Assembly (NCBI GenBank): GCA_003979345.1
Contig: RYVZ01000001.1
Span: 141,469 to 205,468, forward strand
DNA from: Lachnospiraceae bacterium
GTDB lineage: Bacteria; Bacillota; Clostridia; Lachnospirales; Lachnospiraceae
DNA length: 64,000 nucleotides
Direction: 5' to 3'
In this document: one piece after another, positions 24,410-32,722 of the stretch
Position numbering within the stretch: the first letter of the stretch is position 1
How the letters are laid out: each line of letters starts with the position of its first letter
The notes under the pieces: model-generated
What the model saw: only the letters and a program-made list of their open reading frames with translations
What the model was told of the DNA's origin: nothing
Database searches by the model: none
Translations under genes and position numbers: made by a program

Positions 24410-24991
24410 TCATGCACGGTTTGAACCTGCCTCTTTGACCAAACCCGGATACATACCTACCTTATAAAAATAACCGCTGCTCTGTATCAGCATAATACTT
24501 GCTATCACCAAACGCATTCCCACAAAATCCTCAACCGGCTTCATTAAGGAAGCGATTCCCGATAGAATCTCCAAGATTCCGATGGACAGGAATCCCCGCC
24601 ATCCTCTTGTCCGATCCTCTTTCAGTTCTCCGGCATCGACTGTCTTCAAGATTCCCGAAAAAAGCTCCCATGTGCCAAAAAAGAGGGGCAGAACAGCCGG
24701 AATGATCATTTTATTAAACAAGGGAAAAAATGACAGAAGCGCCGTACTTAATCCATCTGCAAGCATCCATCGCGCACCATGCAATATTTCTTTATTTTTA
24801 TAATAGACAAAAATATTCATACATCCGGTAAACAACATCATACATCCAAGATACACCGCGACATCCGTCAACAAGCGGTTTTTGCTCCTCAGAGCAAGAA
24901 AACAGCCGCCAAGCAGTATGAGTCCCGTCATAATCCAGCATCTCTGTATCCATGCAAATTTCATCGCATGTTCTTTTTTCAGTTGATCCAT
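24410..24991 (-). CDS. DUF308-like membrane protein
   Basis: A 193-residue membrane protein with five or six hydrophobic segments (CWIMTGLILLGGCFLAL, LTDVAVYLGCMMLFTGCMNIFVYY, LSTALLSFFPLF, IIPAVLPLFFGTWELFSGIL, GFLSIGILEILSGIASLM, GMRLVIASIMLIQSSGYFYKV). The repeated two-helix pattern with GxxxIxxG-type turns suits DUF308/HdeD-family proteins; assignment is by pattern only. The start at 24991 has AAGGAG seven bases upstream. Single gene. Confidence 0.65.
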   Translation of the reverse strand: MDQLKKEHAMKFAWIQRCWIMTGLILLGGCFLALRSKNRLLTDVAVYLGCMMLFTGCMNIFVYYKNKEILHGARWMLADGLSTALLSFFPLFNKMIIPAVLPLFFGTWELFSGILKTVDAGELKEDRTRGWRGFLSIGILEILSGIASLMKPVEDFVGMRLVIASIMLIQSSGYFYKVGMYPGLVKEAGSNRA

Positions 24992-25208
24992 TGATCCTCT
25001 CCTTCTCTTAACAGCAGCCGCATTTTTCAGATAGCATCCGTTTTTACGAGAGATCATCCTATCCGTATCATTATAATAAATCTCAAGCGCCTCATTCTCA
25101 AATGGTCAGATCTTCCTTCATCCTTCCTTTGCCTATTTCATATTCTGAAATGAGTGCAAAAGAAATTGTCAAATCGGGTTATCCAAAGGGACATTATTAT
25201 TTTGTTCC

Positions 25209-25319
25209 GAACTGACGCAACTTTCATGTCAGTTTGAAAGCGAGATTGTTTTGGATAATCAAATCTGCCGGAGTAATGCAAAAAGTCTTATGGACATGAT
25301 GACTTTTGGGGTTCGGTTC
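25209..25319 (+). pseudogene. HPr-like protein remnant
   Basis: An in-frame stretch reads ELTQLSCQFESEIVLDNQ, then ICRSNAKSLMDMMTFGVRF. This resembles the second half of the HPr fold (FxSEIxLxxxxxxxNAKSLMxxMxxGV). The active His segment and the C terminus are missing and no start is seen. It is probably a decayed gene; the rest of 25058-25446 shows nothing else. Confidence 0.45.
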
Positions 25320-25446
25320 ATAATAAGCCTCCCAAAAATTCTTTTATTTTCACATATCAGATTGGAATCATCATACCATGATTCCGCAGAAAAGAAAACA
25401 GATATTATCCTTCTAAAGTCTCTTCAAATTCCTACTGTTTTTGCAC

Positions 25447-25488
25447 ATAAAAAGAGCTGCGCACAAATCTGTGCGTCAGCTCTTTTTA
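25447..25488. terminator. Terminator after the FliD-like gene
   Basis: AAAAAGAGCTG / CAGCTCTTTTT outer stem with an inner GCGCAC/GTGCG pairing, 49 bases after the stop codon at 25537. A and T tracts on both sides make it usable in both directions. Confidence 0.85.
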
Positions 25489-25536
25489 TGATTCTCATGA
25501 GGCGGATCACTTCGATACCGCTAATCTGCCATATTT

Positions 25537-26346
25537 CTAGAAAAAGCTGTTATAATTCAGACCGCTCTCAAACGGATTATAAGCACCTGTCGACGTATAG
25601 GTCTTACCATAATTCAGATCGGAAGACACATTTGAACCGATTGTGGACGCATAACCGCCAACATTGCTTGCATAAGAATTGGCACCGTTAAACAGTCCCT
25701 TTACTTTCAGCATATCCGCGTTCTTGAAATCCTCCTCGTCCACGGTAAGCTTTCCATCGCTCTCAACCGTAACACCGACTTTGGCAAGCTGGTTCTTGAA
25801 CACATCCGTCAGGTTCATCATGCTGTTCAATGCCCTCGCCGTGCTCTTGCCGACCGTATTGCTGCTCACGGAGTCAACCAGCGTGTTATACTCTTTCGCA
25901 AAATTCTTGACAGCGGAGTAGATCGCATTTCTGTCATAATCCTTCTTCGTCGTCTTGGTCCCGTCCTCGTTAGTCGTCGTAATATCCTTCTTGTTGAAGA
26001 GGGATTTCGAATTGGTCGCTGTCAGCTTGGAGGATGCGGAATACAGATCACTTGCATCATTCTTGATCTCGGAAAGAGCCTGCTTTTCAGTATCCTTGCG
26101 GATCTTGCTGCTGTTGGATTCCTTCTTTGTCTTATTGTCATCCGAATCGCTGCCGCTTACCTTCGCCGTGTTCTTTGCGTAGTAGGCTTTCACGGCTTTC
26201 GAATATGCGCCGCTCTTGATGGAGGCATACTCGGTCAGGTCAATTCCGAGGAAATTGCCCGATCCGCCTGTACTCTTCCCGGAAAGACCGGTAAATAAGC
26301 TTGAATAATTTGTCTTCAAATTTCTCAGGTTCACATTATACGACAT
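25537..26346 (-). CDS. FliD-like (flagellar cap/hook-associated) protein
   Basis: A 269-residue Ser/Thr/Lys/Asn-rich protein with no Cys and no signal peptide. The C-terminal half resembles FliD: DRNAIYSAVKNFAKEYNTLVDS, then LAKVGVTVESDGKLTVDEEDFKN, LKVKGLFNGANSYASNVGGYAS. The GxxxxxDGxLxxDExxFxxA pattern and the following helix are typical of the FliD C-terminal D0/D1 region. The central filament-cap domains are absent, and FliD is normally above 450 residues. No flagellar operon is nearby. It may be a minor secreted or hook-associated protein; function unknown. Confidence 0.6.
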   Translation of the reverse strand: MSYNVNLRNLKTNYSSLFTGLSGKSTGGSGNFLGIDLTEYASIKSGAYSKAVKAYYAKNTAKVSGSDSDDNKTKKESNSSKIRKDTEKQALSEIKNDASDLYSASSKLTATNSKSLFNKKDITTTNEDGTKTTKKDYDRNAIYSAVKNFAKEYNTLVDSVSSNTVGKSTARALNSMMNLTDVFKNQLAKVGVTVESDGKLTVDEEDFKNADMLKVKGLFNGANSYASNVGGYASTIGSNVSSDLNYGKTYTSTGAYNPFESGLNYNSFF

Positions 26347-26543
26347 ATTCTCTCACTCCTTTGATCTCTGCGCTGCATGTTTACGCACCATTGCGGGCAT
26401 CCGTGCCCTCTCATTTACTATATCGGCTCTTTTCAAACGAACCTTTATACTTGATTTTATTATAGCCGCTTTTCCTCCGCATGGCAATAGGCTGTTCATG
26501 ACATTTGCTTTTGCACGCCAGTTTCCCCGGACCGTTCCGGCGC

Positions 26544-27704
26544 TCATGCACCGTGCATCAGACTGGAGATAAAATGTTGAGCCTCTTCAAAGTCAATTTT
26601 ACCGCCCCGTCCGTTTACGACCGCTTCAAGTGCTTTTCCATCATACTGTGTAACGCCGCGCGAATTTCTTCCTGCCCAATGCTTCATGACCCGCGTCCCT
26701 GATAGTAGCTGCATATCATACATAGAACAAAGGCGGGTATGAATATTCTTACATTGATCGATTGCCACAATATAAATCAGATAGACGCTCCTCTCTTTTG
26801 AAAGAAAAGAAAGCAGTTTATCTATGTTATATCCTTTGGGATTACTGGACAAGAACAAAATCTTCGTCTTTATGTCTGTCTCCGTTAGATAATGTTCAAA
26901 CTCCCTTTCATAATCGCCCAATTCATCCGCTGTATATAGCTCTGGAAGGGGTTCTTTGGCTTGCAGGCACCGTTTCAATGTCGTCTTTAGATCATTTTCT
27001 GCCGTAATCAGATATTCGATGATCCTGCCACGCAGATTTACGTTGTCAATAAACGCCGCAATCGCTATCTCCGATTCCACCGCGCGGACCCGGCTTCTTA
27101 GATCCGCGTCCAGTATACTATATTCTTCCGATTTCATAAACAATATTGCCCTGTCTACCGATTCCATAATGCATTCCGATTGTGACGGAGACGGATCGAA
27201 TCGTTTTCCTGTCGGAGCTATATGATTTGTCGCCTCTACCAGGCGTTCCAGATTTTCTTCAAATGAATAATTTTCATGGATATTAAACAATTCTTCAAAT
27301 TGAGAAGGAATATTTAATATTCCTTCCAACTCCCGCATAATATCACTCCCGTTAAAACTTCCTTTAATATTATCCACTCTCAGCTCCTGAGACGAATGGC
27401 TGATCTTCCTCAACAAGGTTGTATTTGCAAGAAGCAGATAGTTCCTGACCGGTGTAACCAAACATACAATAAACGGAGTATCATCATATTTATGAAGAGC
27501 TGATAAAGACAGAACTGTATTGCTGAAATGACAAGAGGCCGCCTTACAAAATCTGATTGCGAACCACTCTCCGTAAAACACGCTGCGATCTTTAACAAGC
27601 TGAAAAGCGTTTTGCACCTGATATGCCAAACTGCTCTTATCTCTGATTCCGTCCCTGTCTGAAATAAACTCGGACAACTGCTTTACAACATCCCTGTTAT
27701 ACAT
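26544..27704 (-). CDS. Putative type II restriction endonuclease
   Basis: A 386-residue protein not recognised by motif. It lies 20 bases after a beta-class adenine methylase gene on the same strand, the usual place for the partner endonuclease. It is soluble, with mixed alpha/beta content. A possible catalytic core is in the last third (DIKTKILFLSSNPKGYNIDKLL; SVYLIYIVAIDQ), but no clear PD-(D/E)xK could be fixed. The gene ends HFISSLMHGA at 26544. Alternatives are a regulatory or effector protein linked to the methylase. The recognition site cannot be read. Confidence 0.5.
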   Translation of the reverse strand: MYNRDVVKQLSEFISDRDGIRDKSSLAYQVQNAFQLVKDRSVFYGEWFAIRFCKAASCHFSNTVLSLSALHKYDDTPFIVCLVTPVRNYLLLANTTLLRKISHSSQELRVDNIKGSFNGSDIMRELEGILNIPSQFEELFNIHENYSFEENLERLVEATNHIAPTGKRFDPSPSQSECIMESVDRAILFMKSEEYSILDADLRSRVRAVESEIAIAAFIDNVNLRGRIIEYLITAENDLKTTLKRCLQAKEPLPELYTADELGDYEREFEHYLTETDIKTKILFLSSNPKGYNIDKLLSFLSKERSVYLIYIVAIDQCKNIHTRLCSMYDMQLLSGTRVMKHWAGRNSRGVTQYDGKALEAVVNGRGGKIDFEEAQHFISSLMHGA

Positions 27705-27724
27705 CTGAATCCTCCCCGATTCCC

Positions 27725-28666
27725 TTACTGTGTTTTTCTATTTTGCTCAGACAAAGAATTACGCTCCCAAAATACACCGTTCACATACCCCTGAATCGTG
27801 GAATCATGCTCCGCCATTTCTAAACGTTGCTCCGTCCATACGCAGTACTGCGCCTCCTTCTCGATCCCGATATAATTCCGGCCAAGCTTTTTTGCCGTCA
27901 CACTCGTTGTCCCTGAACCTAAAAAAGGATCAAGAACAATGTCTCCCTCCGATGAACTTGCTAACATAATCTTGGCAATCAGTTTCTCCGATTTCTGCGC
28001 AGGATGAGCAGTATTTTCCGGCATAGACCAAAACGGAACAGTGATATCATCCCAAAAATTTGACGGACAAGTGTCGCGATAGTTTCCGTTTTCTGTTTCC
28101 TGCCAGTCTTTCGGCTTTCCGTCTACGCGGTAAGGCGCAATCACTTTCTTTCTAATCTTTACATTATCAAGATGAAACTTATAATCAGAGCTGTTTGTCG
28201 CGAACCAGATATCCTCCATGCTGTTTTTCCAATTTGCGCTGGCACCGCGTCCCTTTTCCCGCTGCCATGTGATCCTGTTTCTTACTTGAAAAAATTCCTC
28301 TATCACGGTACCCACGATCAGACTTGTTTTCCAATCGCAGCAAATATAAATGGATCCGTCTTTTTTTAGCAATGGTTTTACGGCCCTCATCCACTGACGC
28401 GTATATTCCTCATATTCATCCACCGTTTTTTTATTGAACTTAGTTTTGTCAAATGACTTGGTTAAATTATACGGTGGATCCGCAATGATCAGATCTACGC
28501 TTTCAGGCGGTAAAAGCGGGCATACGCAAAGCATATCTCCCAAAATGGTTTTATTAATGATATCTTCCAAATCCTGCTGCTTCTGTGTAACCGTAATACA
28601 ACAATCAAGATATGCTTTACCCTCGCTTAAAGGGGTATCGATGGTTTTATTTCTTCCTGCTTTCAT
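27725..28666 (-). CDS. DNA adenine methyltransferase (type II, beta class)
   Basis: A 313-residue methylase with motif IV first, LIIADPPYNLTKSF (residue about 63), and the SAM-binding FxGxG motif later, VLDPFLGSGTTSVTAKKLG (about 255), which is the beta-class order. DPPY suggests N6-adenine (N4-cytosine enzymes usually have SPPY). Between them are ITWQREKGRGASANWKN and PENTAHPAQKSEKL, the target-recognition part. It modifies the host DNA against the product of the gene at 26544-27704. The target sequence is unknown. First gene of the two-gene unit. Confidence 0.88.
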   Translation of the reverse strand: MKAGRNKTIDTPLSEGKAYLDCCITVTQKQQDLEDIINKTILGDMLCVCPLLPPESVDLIIADPPYNLTKSFDKTKFNKKTVDEYEEYTRQWMRAVKPLLKKDGSIYICCDWKTSLIVGTVIEEFFQVRNRITWQREKGRGASANWKNSMEDIWFATNSSDYKFHLDNVKIRKKVIAPYRVDGKPKDWQETENGNYRDTCPSNFWDDITVPFWSMPENTAHPAQKSEKLIAKIMLASSSEGDIVLDPFLGSGTTSVTAKKLGRNYIGIEKEAQYCVWTEQRLEMAEHDSTIQGYVNGVFWERNSLSEQNRKTQ

Positions 28667-28750
28667 GCTGACACAGTATTCTCCTTAGCTTCTTAATCTC
28701 GTAGATGAACGGACCCTATTATTTTCATTATAACAGATATCAACGGCGTT

Positions 28751-29581
28751 TCAAGTCTCCTGCCCGACGCCTGTCCCGTCAAACGCAGGAATAAAACCCT
28801 CACGCGCCGAATCGCCCTCCTGAACATATCCATTCGTGATGCCAAGTTCCATAGCATAGTTGATCACGCGTTCATATTCCCGTTTTGTCAGCCTTCTGTT
28901 CAGTTCCGGTGCATGTTCCTTTACATACGGCAGCGGCGTATACTGATTTAAGATACTGTATGCGATGCGATTGCCGTATTCTTGAAATAAATATTGAAGG
29001 ACCGCTTTCGCCTCCTTCGTATGCCCCGGAAGCACCAAATGGCGCACGAGCACCCCGCTTACCATCAGTCCGTTTTCATCATACGCACATCTTCCCGCCT
29101 GCCGGACCATCTCTGATAGTGCGGCTTTCGCTTTTTCCGGATAGTCCGCCTTGCTGCTGTAACGCTGCGAAATTTCTCCGCTTATGTACTTAAAATCCGG
29201 CAGCCACACATCAATCAGCCCTTTCAGCCTGCGCAGCGCACAAACATCCTCATATCCGCCGCAGTTATAGACGACCGGAATCATGAGTCCCGCTTCTTTT
29301 GCCATGATCAGGGCACTGCGTATCCCTTCCGCAAACTGGGTAGGCGTGACCAGATCGATATTGTGTGCGCCCTCTTTCTGAAGGCGGAGCATCATTCCGG
29401 CAAGATCCCCCGGCGTGACCGTTTTTCCATAACCTTCTGCTGAAATCTGCCTGTTTTGACAAAATACGCATCGCAGCACACAGCCCGAGAAAAAAATTGC
29501 TCCCGAGCCGCTTGTACCTGATATGCATGGCTCCTCCCATTGATGCAGCGCCGCCCGCGCAACACGAAGTATCTGCCCCAT
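28751..29581 (-). CDS. PflX-like radical SAM protein
   Basis: A 276-residue radical SAM enzyme. GQILRVARAALHQWEEPCISG, then GSGAIFFSGCVLRCVFCQN contains the CxxxCxxC cluster motif (C-V-L-R-C-V-F-C), followed by NIDLVTPTQFAE, VYNCGGYE, VWLPDFKYIS and VRHLVLPGH. This is the PflX group (COG1313), related to pyruvate formate-lyase activase but of unproven substrate. It ends with YVQEGDSAREGFIPAFDGTG. It is a single gene; a link with the GrcA protein is possible but not shown. Confidence 0.9.
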   Translation of the reverse strand: MGQILRVARAALHQWEEPCISGTSGSGAIFFSGCVLRCVFCQNRQISAEGYGKTVTPGDLAGMMLRLQKEGAHNIDLVTPTQFAEGIRSALIMAKEAGLMIPVVYNCGGYEDVCALRRLKGLIDVWLPDFKYISGEISQRYSSKADYPEKAKAALSEMVRQAGRCAYDENGLMVSGVLVRHLVLPGHTKEAKAVLQYLFQEYGNRIAYSILNQYTPLPYVKEHAPELNRRLTKREYERVINYAMELGITNGYVQEGDSAREGFIPAFDGTGVGQET

Positions 29582-29761
29582 GGTGTTCCTTTCTATGCTT
29601 TTCTGTTACGCATTAGAATGCCGTCAAATTGACCCGGTGTGGAATCGGATCGCATCGTTCCCCTTCATAAATACATTTTGTATACTGTGTTTTATGTTAT
29701 CACAGATACACGAATGTTTCTATCCGTTACTTTTGAATTTTGGGAAAGGAAACCCCTTTCA

Positions 29762-29983
29762 TTACCCAAATGTGCGCTTGATCTCGTCACGCCCGCTCCC
29801 TGTTTCCACCCAATTCTCCACATATCCGCAATCGCAGCACACATAGCGTATAACCGGGATTTTTTTCATCAATGTAAAAGTCGAAGTATAAATATTGTTC
29901 CCGCTGGCATGACGATTTTGGTTATCGGGAACACGGACAATATTTTTTGAACTACATTTAGGGCAGCATTTTGTATTCTTCAT
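29762..29983 (-). CDS. Small zinc-ribbon protein
   Basis: A 73-residue protein with two Cys pairs, CCPKCSSKNIVRV near the start and VCCDCGYVENWVE near the end, making a rubredoxin-type zinc ribbon. The middle (TLMKKIPVIRYV) is hydrophobic but short. Similar stand-alone ribbons occur widely in Firmicutes with unknown function. Its 5' end overlaps the next upstream small gene (29958-30173) by 26 bases. Last of three tiny minus-strand genes next to the agr-like pair. Confidence 0.75.
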   Translation of the reverse strand: MKNTKCCPKCSSKNIVRVPDNQNRHASGNNIYTSTFTLMKKIPVIRYVCCDCGYVENWVETGSGRDEIKRTFG

Positions 29984-30173
29984 GGCACAATATCCTCCTT
30001 GCGATCAGTGATAATCTTAAAATCTCAGCTACGACAATACAGAGCAAAATCCACACGCTTACGGACCATATACCGATATGCCCTGCAATCAAAAACATAA
30101 GAAATATCGGCGCGAAAATTACCCCGTCTATCTTTGTCCTTTTCCTTCTTTCCAAATTGAACAAGCAGACCAT
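29958..30173 (-). CDS. Small membrane protein
   Basis: Not recognised. Up to 71 residues with two hydrophobic helices, GVIFAPIFLMFLIAGHIGIW and SVSVWILLCIVVAEILRLSL, and a basic N-terminal segment. The ATG at 30173 overlaps the end of the upstream gene by 46 bases; a TTG at 30158 that follows less overlap is possible, and no strong ribosome site decides. Part of a run of three overlapping small genes. Confidence 0.55.
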   Translation of the reverse strand: MVCLFNLERRKRTKIDGVIFAPIFLMFLIAGHIGIWSVSVWILLCIVVAEILRLSLIARRILCHEEYKMLP

Positions 30174-30295
30174 AGAAATACGATACCCAGCACACCATAC
30201 AGGGCGGCAAATGAAATATTTGCTTTCATGACACTAACAGCCGCAGCAGCCAGACAGACAATACAAAAAATCAATCGAAAATAAAAATGACGCAT
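30128..30295 (-). CDS. Small membrane protein, 55 residues
   Basis: Starts MRHFYFRLIFCIVCLAAAAV at 30295 with GGAGG eight bases upstream and ends KEGKGQR at 30128. Two hydrophobic helices, LIFCIVCLAAAAVSV and ISFAALYGVLGIVFLWSACS. It is too short for most gene calls but has the best ribosome site of the three small genes. Function unknown; it overlaps the next gene, so translation is probably coupled. Confidence 0.6.
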   Translation of the reverse strand: MRHFYFRLIFCIVCLAAAAVSVMKANISFAALYGVLGIVFLWSACSIWKEGKGQR

Positions 30296-30402
30296 AAGAT
30301 AACCTCCATTTTGTTTTGTGTGTAAATTTCTGTTACATCCATAGCATACGGCAAAAAACGTATTTCCTCCGCTTTGTCCATAATCGGCAGGTTTTTGTCC
30401 AT

Positions 30403-30431
30403 GAAAAAAGTGTCCGGCTAAGCGGACACTT
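30403..30431 (-). terminator. Terminator after the agr-like kinase
   Basis: AGTGTCCG / CGGACACT stem with a 6-base loop, followed by TTTTTT on the minus strand, about 50 bases after the kinase stop codon. Confidence 0.8.
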
Positions 30432-30433
30432 CA

Positions 30434-30458
30434 CAGACCGTCCCAAATGTACGGTCTG
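30434..30458. repeat. Second hairpin beside the terminator
   Basis: CAGACCGT / ACGGTCTG 8-base stem with a 9-base loop, immediately next to the terminator. No T tract of its own on the minus strand before the terminator stem, so it may protect the mRNA end or strengthen termination. Confidence 0.6.
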
Positions 30459-30478
30459 CATCGTCAAAAAAATAATGA

Positions 30479-31768
30479 TCATGCTTTCACTGCTTCAAAA
30501 GATAATATAGCAACGGCACGGAATGTATGGTGACTATAATCCGTTTCGACTGTTCCGTTGTAGCGTTCTGCAGCGGTGCGGACATTCCCCAGTCCCCAGC
30601 CGTGCAAAACTTTATCTGCTTTGGAAGTCTGTAACTTTCCGTTTGTTTCGGCAGGCGCAGCGCTGCACCCGTTTTCCACTTTGATAACCAACATGTCATT
30701 TATGCGGCGGATCGTTAAATTGACAAACCGAAATCCATCCTCCGCATTTCTTGTTGCTTCAAGGGCATTATCCAAAAGATTACCTAAAATTACAACTAAG
30801 TCAACACTTTGTATGTTGGTGTGGCGTGGAAATTCAATGTTTGTAGCTACTTGTATGTTTTGAGAAACAGCAAGGGCAATTTTGCTGTTGATCAGATAGT
30901 CTGCGGCTTCGTCGCCAGTCCATGCTGTCTGTATCATTTCCTGCATTGGAGAACGCAGATTCTCAATATAATGGAGAGCTTTGGCTGTATGGTCTTTTAA
31001 TAAATAGTGATGCACCACATCTATATGATTTTGGAAGTCATGGAACAATTTTGCGTTAGCGGCATAAACATTTTTAAGGTTCTGATAGTCATGCTCCAAC
31101 AACGTATTTTTTTCTTTTTCAAGCAGCATAATCTTTTTTTCCATTTCATATTGGCGGCTAAGATTGAAAAACAAGATAGCTACAAGGATTAACATAGAGA
31201 AGATCATCCAGGTTGTCAGCTGATCATCACTTATGGGTATGGTATGCTGCCCGAACAAGAGAACTACTCCCAGCAAACCGGCTATTGCAACTCCGGCTAT
31301 GATCCGTGACGACAGCTTTTCATTTCTTTTCTGTGATTTCATGGTGAGAAGGGCAATTCCCAGCATGAAAAGCCGGACGATCCAAACCGCCGCTATATAT
31401 CCATTTGACCGCATATCAAGAAAACGGTCTGATTGAAAGATAACTCCCAGCCCGGCCGATACAATAAATTCCCACAAAGCAACCGTTACTTCATAAAAGA
31501 ACGTGAGAAACAGGCATATCCGCAGCTGCGCCGCATATAGATCATATACAATCAGTATAACAAAAATAATTTCTATGCCTGTCAGATATAATTGTTGAAT
31601 GGGGAAGCAGGACAGCATGGTAATAAAGGCTGCTGCACACATAGATATGACGCTTGCTTTTTTCTTGTTTCCGGTTAATTGCTGCAATGTGATAACAAGA
31701 TACAGCCCCAAAAATATCCGCAATCCATTTGTAAAAAAGAATGAAAGGATCTGATACCAGGACATCAT
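30479..31768 (-). CDS. AgrC-like sensor histidine kinase (GHKL)
   Basis: A 429-residue sensor kinase. Six or seven membrane helices fill the first 215 residues, as in AgrC-type peptide receptors, then a dimerisation helix with the phospho-acceptor in KLFHDFQNHIDVVHHYLLK, the N box LGNLLDNALEATRNAE and the G box GWGLGNVRTAAERYNG. The start at 31768 (GGGGGG seven bases upstream) overlaps the stop of the regulator gene as ATGA. No agrB or agrD is recognised, so the signal is unknown. Confidence 0.9.
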   Translation of the reverse strand: MMSWYQILSFFFTNGLRIFLGLYLVITLQQLTGNKKKASVISMCAAAFITMLSCFPIQQLYLTGIEIIFVILIVYDLYAAQLRICLFLTFFYEVTVALWEFIVSAGLGVIFQSDRFLDMRSNGYIAAVWIVRLFMLGIALLTMKSQKRNEKLSSRIIAGVAIAGLLGVVLLFGQHTIPISDDQLTTWMIFSMLILVAILFFNLSRQYEMEKKIMLLEKEKNTLLEHDYQNLKNVYAANAKLFHDFQNHIDVVHHYLLKDHTAKALHYIENLRSPMQEMIQTAWTGDEAADYLINSKIALAVSQNIQVATNIEFPRHTNIQSVDLVVILGNLLDNALEATRNAEDGFRFVNLTIRRINDMLVIKVENGCSAAPAETNGKLQTSKADKVLHGWGLGNVRTAAERYNGTVETDYSHHTFRAVAILSFEAVKA

Positions 31769-32496
31769 ATATGTGCCCCCCAAAACCTGTTTATCTGTTT
31801 TTTTACTTCCTGTAAATGGGAACGGCTGATCGGAAGCGTTTTACCGTTTTTGAGATATGCCATGCTGTCACTGATTTTCATAATTTGTATGATATTCACG
31901 ATAGTACCCCGGTCAATAAAAATAAATTCCTGTGCCTGCAGTTCATCAAAAATCTGCTGCAAACTTTTTCTGACCTTCGATATTCCCAAACGCGAACAAA
32001 TCATAGAATTTTTTCCGCCGTCCCGCTGGATATAGAAAATATCTTTGTATGGTATTTTTTCCATGCGTCCGGCAGCCTGAATGATATACTCCCTGCCTGC
32101 TTCTATCTCAATCAGTTTTGCGGCGTCTGTCACAGCGGATGCCAAACGATCCGTCAGGTCGCTTTTGGGCACATAACGGAAAATAGAAAGCTCAAAAGCG
32201 TCAATCGCATATTCAATATGCGACGTGATAAAAATAATCTTTACATTTGGTAAATGGGGTTTGATCTTTTCAGATAATTCCATCCCCGTCATTCCTGGCA
32301 TTTCTATATCAAGTAAAATCAAATCATAAAAATAGTTATCGTCTGTAATATCAAAAAGAAGATTGCTGCTTTGTGTATAGGTCTCAATCTCATAACCTAT
32401 TCCGCAAGAGTGCAGACAGTTTTTCACAATATCCTCATGAAATTTGACAGCTTCCTTATCGTCGTCACATATTGCTATCTTTACCAATGCGTTCAC
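31765..32496 (-). CDS. AgrA-like LytTR response regulator
   Basis: A 243-residue response regulator. The receiver has the acidic pair in IAICDDDKEAV, the phospho-acceptor Asp in LILLDIEMPGMTGMEL and the Lys in YVPKSDL. The C-terminal LytTR domain is seen in IFYIQRDGGKNSMI, FDELQAQEFIFIDRGTIVN and KTLPISRSHLQEVKKQ. It is the first gene of the pair and the output partner of the kinase. Targets may include its own operon and the tiny genes downstream. Confidence 0.93.
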   Translation of the reverse strand: MNALVKIAICDDDKEAVKFHEDIVKNCLHSCGIGYEIETYTQSSNLLFDITDDNYFYDLILLDIEMPGMTGMELSEKIKPHLPNVKIIFITSHIEYAIDAFELSIFRYVPKSDLTDRLASAVTDAAKLIEIEAGREYIIQAAGRMEKIPYKDIFYIQRDGGKNSMICSRLGISKVRKSLQQIFDELQAQEFIFIDRGTIVNIIQIMKISDSMAYLKNGKTLPISRSHLQEVKKQINRFWGAHI

Positions 32497-32588
32497 CCCG
32501 TTTCCTGTATCTTCCGTCAGCGGGCTTTTCAGAGTCCTTACATATCAGTCACAAACGGCTGACCCTGTCCGTAAATTTAATCACAATC

Positions 32589-32617
32589 ATTATATACAGT
32601 TAGACGAAGATATGCAA
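32589..32617 (-). promoter_or_regulatory. Promoter of the agr-like pair
   Basis: TTGCAT (32612-32617), 17-base spacer, TATAAT (32589-32594), about 85 bases before the regulator start. Confidence 0.75.
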
Positions 32618-32684
32618 GAAGCCAAAAAATAATCGGTATTTCTGCCGCGCAGCCGAAGCGACAAGGAGGATGCGGATCTTACTG

Positions 32685-32715
32685 AAGGAAGCGCTGATTG
32701 AATCAGCGCTTCCTT
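32685..32715. repeat. 31-base perfect palindrome
   Basis: Arms AAGGAAGCGCTGATT / AATCAGCGCTTCCTT with a single-base centre. It follows the metallophosphoesterase gene (stop at 32723) and could terminate it, but it lacks a T tract. A related palindrome (GGAAACGCTGATG...CATCGCTTCC) lies at 35513-35541, so this is probably a dispersed element. Confidence 0.75.
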
Positions 32716-32722
32716 AGAAATC

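Noticed and set aside
25251..25691. 146-residue plus-strand frame
   Set aside because: It runs through a terminator hairpin and into the FliD-like gene on the opposite strand; only its first part resembles HPr and is listed as a remnant.
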